Below are positions 57,829 to 64,000 of a DNA stretch of 64,000 nt, piece by piece. The stretch comes from Sphingomonas psychrotolerans. Lineage in GTDB: Bacteria > Pseudomonadota > Alphaproteobacteria > Sphingomonadales > Sphingomonadaceae. The number at the start of each line of letters is the position of its first letter. Positions within the stretch are counted from its first letter, which is position 1. The DNA lies in NCBI RefSeq assembly GCF_002796605.1, contig NZ_CP024923.1, positions 62,001 to 126,000 on the forward strand. Direction: 5' to 3'. The notes beneath the pieces were generated by a model. That model was not told the origin of the DNA, did not search any database, and saw only the letters and a program-made list of their open reading frames with translations. Both the position numbers and the translations under genes were made by a program.

Positions 57829-60198
57829 ATGATCGAGCAGCGTATCGATACTCCTCTTTTCTTTCCCGAGGATGCCGAAGGCGCCAAGGGTACTCTGCTT
57901 TGCTTCAGCCATCTGCGCTGGAATTTCGTTCTCCAGCGCCCGCAACATCTGATGGCCAGATTTGCGCGGGATTGGCGCGTATTGTTCTGGGAAGAACCTG
58001 ATTACGGCGCTGCCGAACCGCGTCTCGATGTCACGATGTGCGAGAAAACCGGTGTCATCGTGCTCGTGCCGCAACTGCCCGCCGGGCTGAGCCCCGCCGA
58101 GGAGATGGCCGCGCTCAAGGCGCTGGTCGACCAGGCAATAGACGAAAACCCGGCCGGGCCGGTGCTGCGCTGGTATTATACGCCGATGATGCTTCCCTTC
58201 TCGGAGCATGTCGCCGCCGCGTGCGTGGTCTATGATTGCATGGACGAGCTCGCCAACTTCAAAGGCGCGCCGCCCGAGCTGCTGCCGCTCGAACAGCGGC
58301 TGATCGAGCAAGCCGACCTCGTCTTCACCGGCGGCTACAGCCTCTATGAGGCCAAAAACGGACGCCATCCGGGGGTTCATCCCTTTCCATCGAGCGTCGA
58401 GGCGGCGCATTTCGCGGCGGCCCGTGCTCCGGGCGCCGAGCCCGCCGATCAGGCGGACATCCCCGGTCCGCGGCTGGGCTTCTACGGCGTGGTCGACGAG
58501 CGGATGGACCTCGCTTTGCTCGCGGAACTCGCCGATGCGCGGCCCGAATGGTCGCTGGTGATCGTCGGCCCGGTGGTCAAGATCAGCGAGAACGATCTGC
58601 CGCGTCGCCCGAACCTGCATTATCTCGGCGGCAAGCAATATGCCGAGTTGCCCGATTATCTGCGCGGTTGGGACATTGCGCTGATGCCGTTCGCGATCAA
58701 CGAGGCGACGCGCTTCATCAGCCCGACCAAGACCCCCGAATATCTCGCGGCGGGCTGTCCGGTGGTTTCGACTCCGATCACCGATGTGATCCGGCATTAT
58801 GGCGAGATGGAAGCCGTCGAGATCGCCGGGTCGCCGGCCGAATTCATCGCCAGTTGCGAGTCGGCGCTGGCGCTGTCGCGAGGCTCGGAGTGGCTAGGCC
58901 CGGTCGACGCGATGCTCAAGACGATCAGCTGGGATCGCACGTCCGCGGCGATGACCAGTCTGATCGAGGAAGCGATCGCGAAGCGCGCGCATGTCCGACC
59001 GGTGGTCTCGCCGGTTGTCTGGCCGGCCGGGCGGACGCAGGCCTATGACGTGATGGTAGTCGGCGCGGGCTTTGCCGGCGCGGTGATGGCCGAGCGGCTC
59101 GCCGTCGCCGGCAAGCGCGTGTTGGTGGTCGATCGGCGGCCGCATATCGCGGGCAACGCCTTTGACCGGCGCGACGATGCCGGGGTGCTGATCCATCAAT
59201 ATGGCCCGCACATCTTCCACACCAATTCGGCCGAAGTGTTCGACTATCTGTCGCAATTCACCGAGTGGCGGCGATATGAGCATCGCGTGCTCGCCGAGGT
59301 GGACGGCAAGCTGGTGCCGATGCCGATCAACCGCAATACGCTCAACCTGCTCTACGGGCTCGATCTCGAGACCGAAGAGGAAGCCGCGGCATTCCTTGCC
59401 TCGCGCGCCGAGCCGGTGGAGGTGGTGCGTACGTCGGCGGATGTGGTGATTTCGGCGGTGGGCCGCGAGCTCTACGAGACCTTCTTCCAGGGCTATACGC
59501 GCAAGCAATGGGGAATGGATCCGTCGGAGCTCGACAAGTCGGTCACCTCGCGCGTGCCGACGCGGACCAACACCGACGATCGCTATTTCACCGATAAATT
59601 CCAGGCGATGCCGGCCGAGGGTTATACCAGGATGTTCGAGCGGATGCTCGATCACCCGAACATCGATCTGCTGCTGGGCGTCGATTTCTGCGAAGCACGG
59701 GAGGCCTATCCGCACCAGCACCTCGTCTTTACCGGCCCGATCGACGAGTATTTCGGCTATTGCTACGGCAAGCTGCCCTACCGCTCGCTGCAGTTCCGCC
59801 ACGAGACGGTCGATGCCGAGCAGCATCTGGCGGTGGCGGTGGTCAATTACCCGTCGGAAGATGTGCCTTACACCCGGGTCACCGAGTATAAGCACCTCAC
59901 CGGCCAGGTGTGCGACCGGACCAGCATCACCTACGAATATCCCAGTGCCGAGGGCGATCCTTATTATCCGATCCCGCGCCCCGAAAACCAGGCGCTGTTC
60001 AAACGCTACGAGGCGCTCGCGCTGGCGCAGCCCGATGTGAGCTTCGTCGGGCGGCTGGCCACCTATCGCTATTACAATATGGATCAGGTGGTGGGGCAGG
60101 CGCTGGCGACCTACCGCCGCCTCGCGGCCCGCTGGGCCGAGCAGGAGGATGAAATGGCGGCGGAGAGCGTCGCGCTGCCGGCAACCCAGGCCGCCTAG
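57829..60198 (+). CDS. glf: Glycosyltransferase / UDP-galactopyranose mutase fusion
   Basis: This 789-residue cytoplasmic protein has two parts. Residues about 20-385 resemble a GT4-like glycosyltransferase (WNFVLQRPQHLMARFARDW, VVYDCMDELANFKG, RLGFYGVVDERMDLALLAEL, PTKTPEYLAAGCPVVSTPI). From about residue 404 follows UDP-galactopyranose mutase: VMVVGAGFAGAVMAERLAVA for FAD, HIAGNAFDRRDD, QYGPHIFHTNSAEVFDYL, FFQGYTRKQWGMDPSEL, RVPTRTNTDDRYF and YYNMDQVVGQAL. The mutase makes UDP-galactofuranose, and the fused transferase may use it directly. It is divergent from the GH1-RmlD fusion. The motifs of both parts look intact. Confidence 0.9.
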   Translation: MIEQRIDTPLFFPEDAEGAKGTLLCFSHLRWNFVLQRPQHLMARFARDWRVLFWEEPDYGAAEPRLDVTMCEKTGVIVLVPQLPAGLSPAEEMAALKALVDQAIDENPAGPVLRWYYTPMMLPFSEHVAAACVVYDCMDELANFKGAPPELLPLEQRLIEQADLVFTGGYSLYEAKNGRHPGVHPFPSSVEAAHFAAARAPGAEPADQADIPGPRLGFYGVVDERMDLALLAELADARPEWSLVIVGPVVKISENDLPRRPNLHYLGGKQYAELPDYLRGWDIALMPFAINEATRFISPTKTPEYLAAGCPVVSTPITDVIRHYGEMEAVEIAGSPAEFIASCESALALSRGSEWLGPVDAMLKTISWDRTSAAMTSLIEEAIAKRAHVRPVVSPVVWPAGRTQAYDVMVVGAGFAGAVMAERLAVAGKRVLVVDRRPHIAGNAFDRRDDAGVLIHQYGPHIFHTNSAEVFDYLSQFTEWRRYEHRVLAEVDGKLVPMPINRNTLNLLYGLDLETEEEAAAFLASRAEPVEVVRTSADVVISAVGRELYETFFQGYTRKQWGMDPSELDKSVTSRVPTRTNTDDRYFTDKFQAMPAEGYTRMFERMLDHPNIDLLLGVDFCEAREAYPHQHLVFTGPIDEYFGYCYGKLPYRSLQFRHETVDAEQHLAVAVVNYPSEDVPYTRVTEYKHLTGQVCDRTSITYEYPSAEGDPYYPIPRPENQALFKRYEALALAQPDVSFVGRLATYRYYNMDQVVGQALATYRRLAARWAEQEDEMAAESVALPATQAA

Positions 60199-60257
60199 GT
60201 TGGGGACTCATAAACGACCGCTTTCGGCGCAAGGGCTGAACGACCGACTATGGGTGG

Positions 60258-60752
60258 TTAGCTGCCGCTCAAAGGCGACAGCACTGAAGCGCCTCTTCGC
60301 GGTCGCAAACGGATTGCGCCCCAAGCCGCTGCCGCTGCGAGGAGCCAGTAAATGACCAGATTCATGCCCACGCCGGATAACAGGTAGGCTTGGACACTCA
60401 TCGGCAAGGTGGTGCGAGCAGAAGGATATGCATAGCACTCCGTCCACTCGCCTCGCCAGAACGACAGGATAAGACGGTCAGCGGGAGCCTTCTTGAACGA
60501 CGGATCGCAGTCGTTTGGGATTTCGGTTGATGATCGTATGAGAGGGCCGACGTCGCCTGTATTTCGCCAACCGCCAGGTTCGTTTGCAGGTAGCTGCCCA
60601 TTATTGTCGATGTAAGCTGCGGCAGTTTTGAACTGCTGATAATAAGCTCGGTCTTTGGCGGCTTGCGAAGGAAGCATGAGCGGGATGGTCCCGCCGACGA
60701 ACGCGAAGAACACCGCGACGAGACCCAGCAGTAAGCAGAAGATTATTCGCAT
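60258..60752 (-). CDS. Hypothetical membrane protein
   Basis: This 164-residue protein starts at the ATG at 60752, with GGAGGAG seven bases upstream. It has two hydrophobic segments, one near the N-terminus (IIFCLLLGLVAVFFAFVGGT) and one near the C-terminus (VGMNLVIYWLLAAAAAWGAI). Between them lies a polar region with DCDPSFKK and ECYAYP that may be periplasmic. The family is not recognised. Base composition here looks lower in GC than in the flanking genes. Confidence 0.6.
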   Translation of the reverse strand: MRIIFCLLLGLVAVFFAFVGGTIPLMLPSQAAKDRAYYQQFKTAAAYIDNNGQLPANEPGGWRNTGDVGPLIRSSTEIPNDCDPSFKKAPADRLILSFWRGEWTECYAYPSARTTLPMSVQAYLLSGVGMNLVIYWLLAAAAAWGAIRLRPRRGASVLSPLSGS

Positions 60753-60915
60753 ACATCGGCTCCTCCACGCGGGGATGCCCTTTGCAGCGGATGTCCGCAA
60801 CTGGGCGGTATCCAGCCCGCTTCCGGCGTCCGCTTTGCCGACTACCAATGTCCGGGACTGGGTGGAAAGCAGACTGTCGGCTTCCAAGGCGTCAGATCAA
60901 AAGGCGGACAGGTAT

Positions 60916-61302
60916 CTATTGGTCCTGAGGAAGCGACCAGCAAGCAGGCAGATGCGCGAAATAGCCCCATTCGCTCCACCGCGCGTTTTCGTTTCCTGCC
61001 GCCCTTGAGACCAAACCCCATTCTGGCGGATCGGGAAATCCATGCCATGCAAGCTGGATCAGCAATAACTGTTCGTCGCCATGCTCAGCGAAATATTCGA
61101 CATCGCGAGATACGAACCACTGCTTCTCCAATCCAAACAGCTTGCCGTTGGGAACGATGCTGCGAATTGCCTGCCATTGGATCGGCTTGACAGAGCGTTC
61201 GCGGTAACCTTCAAGTTGTCTATCAGCGACCTCGTCGCACGCGTCCCACGGCGCGGCTTCCCAGTCATTAGCCGCGCTGTTCATCCGTTCACTCTGGCGC
61301 AT
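60916..61302 (-). CDS. Hypothetical protein
   Basis: This 128-residue soluble protein is rich in Trp and acidic residues (WEAAPWDACDEVADRQLEGY, LFGLEKQWFVSRDVEYFAEH). It lacks a signal peptide. The ATG at 61302 is taken; an ATG at 61284 is also possible and neither has a strong ribosome site. I do not recognise a family. It lies 164 bases upstream of the other orphan gene on the same strand. Confidence 0.5.
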   Translation of the reverse strand: MRQSERMNSAANDWEAAPWDACDEVADRQLEGYRERSVKPIQWQAIRSIVPNGKLFGLEKQWFVSRDVEYFAEHGDEQLLLIQLAWHGFPDPPEWGLVSRAAGNENARWSEWGYFAHLPACWSLPQDQ

Positions 61303-61696
61303 GGCTCGTTCCCGAGGCTCGGTCACCAACTGGACGGATGGCCGGTTACTGGCAAGTTACGATGCCTCCCTCGCTTCTGCAAATGGGGCGCTAGCGGACC
61401 GGCAGCTTTTTATGAGCCTACGGCCTAACTCCGCCAGCGGAGACAGAGGGTTTTCGGGGAGAGTCTTCAGTCGCACCGCCCTCTTGTCTGCAGGACGTCG
61501 CGCGCCTGCTGCCGATCGGCCTGGTTTTGGCTAAGGAACCGCACGTTCCGGGGATATCCGCGCTGCAAAAGCCGTTCGGCGTGTGACAGGTCGGAGGACG
61601 GGCGGCGCGGTGCGCGTCGCCCGACGGGTCCGGCAGGCATAGCGGAGGAGCGCGGATGGGCGAACGGCATCGAAGCGGTCCGGGCGTCTTTTAGGC
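61303..61696. other. Intergenic region before the MFS gene
   Basis: About 390 bases without a supportable gene. It should hold the promoter of the MFS gene on the plus strand and the upstream part of the orphan gene on the minus strand. I see no palindrome, repeat or RNA structure that stands out. Confidence 0.5.
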
Positions 61697-63310
61697 ATGC
61701 TGGCCCCGCAGAGCAGCGTCACCGAAGGCGAGCTTCGGCGCGGGCTGCGCTATCTGCTCGTCGACGCCTCGTTCGCGACCGCGATCGGGGCGCTGAACAG
61801 CGGCGTGGTGCTGCTCGCGCTGGCGCTCCACATCGGCGCGAGCAACCTCGAAATCGGCCTGCTCGCGGCGATCCCTTTGTTTACCCAGATCCTGCAGGCG
61901 CCGGCGGTGACCCTGGTGGAGCGCCTCCGCACCCGGCGGCGGATCTCGGTCGCGTGCGTGTTCGTGGCGCGGCTCGCGCTACCCGTCTATGCGGCAGTGC
62001 CGTTCATCCCCGATCGGGGGCTCGCCGCGGGCGTGCTGATCGCCGCCGCGCTGCTCCATTACGGACTCAACGCAGTGGGCGCGTGCAGCTGGAACAGCTG
62101 GATGCGCGACCTCGTGCCCGCGGACCGGCTCGGCCGCTTCTTCTCGCGCCGGACGATGTACGGCACTGCAGTGAGTGCGCTGGCGACCGTGGGCGGCGCG
62201 CTCGCGCTCGAGCGTGCCGGGAGCGACCGCGCGACCGGCGATTACATCTTCGCGACGCTCTATTCGTTCGGCTTCGTCTGCGGATTGGTGAGCACTGCGG
62301 CGCTCGCCCGCGTGCCCGAGCCGCGCATGCCGGCATCGAGCGAAAGCGTGCCCATCTACCGGCTGCTCGCCGCGCCGTTGCGCGATCGTAACTTCCGCTC
62401 GATGCTGGGCTATCTGGCCAGCTGGCAATTCGCAGTGAACCTCGCGACGCCCTTCTTCACGGTGTATTTCGTCCGCGAGCTCGGGTTCAGCATGGGCTTC
62501 GTGCTGGTGCTGAGCTTCATCAGCCAGATCGCCAACCTGGCAGTGATCCGCGGCTGGGGCGTGCTCAGCGACCGTTTCGCCAACAAATCGGTGCTGGGCG
62601 TCGCCACGCCGATGTTCATCCTGTGCGTGGCGGCGATGGCGTTCGCGAGCGAAGTCGAGGGGCAGACATTGCGCGCTGCCTATCTGGTGGTGCTCCATGT
62701 CTTGATGGGCGCCTCGGGCGCGGGCGTCGGGCTCGCCTCGGGAAACATCGTCCTGAAGCTCAGTCCGCCGAGTGGCGCGACCGGGTTCATGGCCTCGAAC
62801 GCAATGATATGCGCGGTCGCGGCGGGAATCGCGCCGGTGATAGGCGGCTGGGCGAGCGACTTCTTCGCCGCGCGCCAGTTGAGCCTCGCGCTGCGCTGGG
62901 CCAGCCCGTCGGGCGCCAGCGAGTTCGGGGTGATGTTCACCCATCTCGAGTTCTTCTTCCTGATCTCGGCGATGCTGGGGTTCAACACGCTGTACCGGCT
63001 GGCGATGGTGCAAGAGCCGGGTGCGGTGGGCAGTCGCCAGGTGGTCGCGCACATCCTGTCGGCGACGGCGCGGACGCTGGGCAATGCGTCGTCGGTGTCC
63101 GGACTACGCAACGCGATGGTCTTTCCGGGCGGCGAGCTGATCAAGCTGCGCGAGCTGCGCATCCCGCTGCTGACGAACCTGCAACACATCGTGCGCGAGC
63201 GCTTCGGCTGGGGCTCTCGCGAGTCTGTGCTCGGCTCGATGATCGACGCGAGTTACGAAATGCCGGAGCCAGAACCTTCGCTCGAAGATCTGCTGGCGCG
63301 TCTGAAATAA
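61697..63310 (+). CDS. MFS transporter with C-terminal cytoplasmic tail
   Basis: This 537-residue inner-membrane protein has about 12 membrane segments. Blocks are LLALALHIGASNLEIGLLAA with IPLFTQILQAP, VGACSWNSWMRDLVPADRLG, FFSRRTMYGTAVSALATVGG and LASGNIVLKLSPPSGATGFM. The last about 90 residues form a polar tail (MVFPGGELIKLRELRIPLLT) that is unusual for plain MFS carriers. The substrate is unknown. It is convergent with the RDD gene downstream. Confidence 0.82.
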   Translation: MLAPQSSVTEGELRRGLRYLLVDASFATAIGALNSGVVLLALALHIGASNLEIGLLAAIPLFTQILQAPAVTLVERLRTRRRISVACVFVARLALPVYAAVPFIPDRGLAAGVLIAAALLHYGLNAVGACSWNSWMRDLVPADRLGRFFSRRTMYGTAVSALATVGGALALERAGSDRATGDYIFATLYSFGFVCGLVSTAALARVPEPRMPASSESVPIYRLLAAPLRDRNFRSMLGYLASWQFAVNLATPFFTVYFVRELGFSMGFVLVLSFISQIANLAVIRGWGVLSDRFANKSVLGVATPMFILCVAAMAFASEVEGQTLRAAYLVVLHVLMGASGAGVGLASGNIVLKLSPPSGATGFMASNAMICAVAAGIAPVIGGWASDFFAARQLSLALRWASPSGASEFGVMFTHLEFFFLISAMLGFNTLYRLAMVQEPGAVGSRQVVAHILSATARTLGNASSVSGLRNAMVFPGGELIKLRELRIPLLTNLQHIVRERFGWGSRESVLGSMIDASYEMPEPEPSLEDLLARLK

Positions 63311-63399
63311 GGGGCGGGTATCGTGAGAAAGTCGCGGCATCGCCTTCCGGCCCGCGCGAGGCACGACGGCTTGCGCCCGGACGGTGCGTCCAGATCGGA

Positions 63400-64000
63400 T
63401 TATGTCGCGTCGTGCTTGTCGCGCCGGCGCTTGCCGAACAGCATGCCGCGTTCGAGACGCGTGCAGAGCGCCGCATAATAAGCGCGCAGGAACGCCAGTT
63501 CGTCGCTTTCGTCGCCGGCCCAGCCGATACGCGCGCGGATCGTGCGGGCCACGACGATCATCGCGAGTTCGTCCTGTCTGCGCAGCACGTCCTCGAGCTT
63601 CTGGAGTTCGAATTCGCCGTAAGCCGCGAGCTGCTGATCGGTGAACGAATAGCGATCGGGCGCATCCACGCCGAGCACGCTGGCGCCGAGCCTGCGCCGC
63701 GGCAGCCGGACGACCCAGGTGCCGGCGATCAGATCGCCGACCCGCATATGATCGCGGTTGAACAGCGGAAAGAGCAGGAAGCCGCCGCTCCACAGCAATC
63801 CCGCGGCCGACATCGCGAAGCCGGCGAGCCCTTGGCTGGTCTCGTAAGCGAGGAAGGAAAGCGGCAGGAAGAATTCGAGCTCGCGCATCGCGTTGCGCGC
63901 GACGACTGCGTGTCCGGAAAGGCGTCGCCCGTCGCGGGCGACCACACGCAGCTTCATGACGCGCTTTCCGATCGTCGCCGAACGGGTGCCGAGCTCGAAC
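63400..64000 (-). CDS. RDD family membrane protein (5' truncated by window)
   Basis: This is the C-terminal part (199 residues visible) of an RDD-family inner-membrane protein. The frame stays open to base 64000, so the true start is outside; the ATG at 63957 is internal, just after ATIGKRVMKLRVV, the classic RDD block. Membrane segments follow (FFLPLSFLAYETSQGLAGF, AAGLLWSGGFLLFPLFNRD) and then DHMRVGDLIAGTWVVRLPR. An 80-residue cytoplasmic tail with ELQKLEDVLRRQDELAMIVV ends the protein. RDD proteins are poorly understood; some act in ion transport. Confidence 0.88.
   Translation of the reverse strand, partial: FELGTRSATIGKRVMKLRVVARDGRRLSGHAVVARNAMRELEFFLPLSFLAYETSQGLAGFAMSAAGLLWSGGFLLFPLFNRDHMRVGDLIAGTWVVRLPRRRLGASVLGVDAPDRYSFTDQQLAAYGEFELQKLEDVLRRQDELAMIVVARTIRARIGWAGDESDELAFLRAYYAALCTRLERGMLFGKRRRDKHDAT

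Noticed and set aside
58043..58056. GAAAACCGGTGTCA, a near-match to the LacI box
   Set aside because: It lies about 72 codons inside the glycosyltransferase-UGM coding region, far from any start, so it is most likely a chance match.
1..64000. CRISPR arrays, insertion sequences and prophage genes
   Set aside because: No regularly spaced repeats, transposase, integrase or phage structural motifs were seen in any frame.

Overview
The window is high-GC DNA (roughly two thirds G+C by eye) with dense, often overlapping genes. It reads as a chromosome segment of an alphaproteobacterium of the Sphingomonas type. The pointers are TonB receptors of the Xanthomonas/Caulobacter type, a Wza/Wzz/Wzx/Wzy exopolysaccharide locus, a KduI/UxaA/UxaC uronate pathway, Tat-exported esterases and the overall codon style. 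I see no rRNA, CRISPR array, insertion sequence or phage gene. One tRNA is present: tRNA-Thr(UGU), minus strand, at 43314-43389.

Layout. (1) 1-16060, plus strand: an exopolysaccharide assembly and export locus of chained, mostly overlapping genes. It runs from the end of a polyprenyl-phosphate sugar transferase through an outer-membrane barrel, a Wza-like exporter, an AAA ATPase, a Wzz-like co-polymerase, a CpsD-like protein with a broken P-loop, a WecB/TagA/CpsF glycosyltransferase, a Wzx flippase, a Wzy polymerase, three GT2 transferases, a GH10 glycanase, an acyltransferase and a fourth GT2. (2) 16032-19791, minus strand: a GH16 lipoprotein, ugd and galU, which trim the polymer or supply UDP-glucose and UDP-glucuronate. 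(3) 20297-43306: a pectin/galacturonate utilisation region. It holds a LacI regulator, GH28, PL1, a TonB receptor, three esterases, two kduI copies, uxaA, an FAH-family hydratase, an unknown 86-aa protein, a DUF885 protein, an ExuT-like MFS transporter, uxaC, kduD, kdgK and a cytoplasmic chemotaxis receptor. Five copies of a TGACACCGGT-type box lie in its promoter regions and tie it into one probable LacI regulon. Tagaturonate reductase (uxaB) and KDPG aldolase (eda) are not in the window. (4) 43459-52083: an SDR, a TetR regulator, an MFS transporter, a carboxylesterase, an acyl-CoA ligase and a second TonB receptor. Two matching 6-8-6 palindromes and one half-match suggest joint control by the TetR protein, which would fit uptake, ester cleavage and CoA activation of an unknown substrate. 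(5) 52206-55428: an AraJ-like MFS and an aldo/keto reductase, divergent from a LysR regulator. (6) 55454-60198: two divergent fusion proteins, GH1-RmlD and glycosyltransferase-UDP-galactopyranose mutase. (7) 60258-64000: two orphan hypothetical genes, an MFS transporter and a partial RDD membrane protein.

The most notable structural feature is that the two kduI copies are inverted repeats, identical over most of their length. They bracket a 7.2 kb segment that contains the LacI-controlled divergent promoter. Recombination between them would exchange which genes that promoter drives. The most unusual proteins are the two fusion proteins and the P-loop-less kinase homologue that sits two genes from an intact AAA ATPase.
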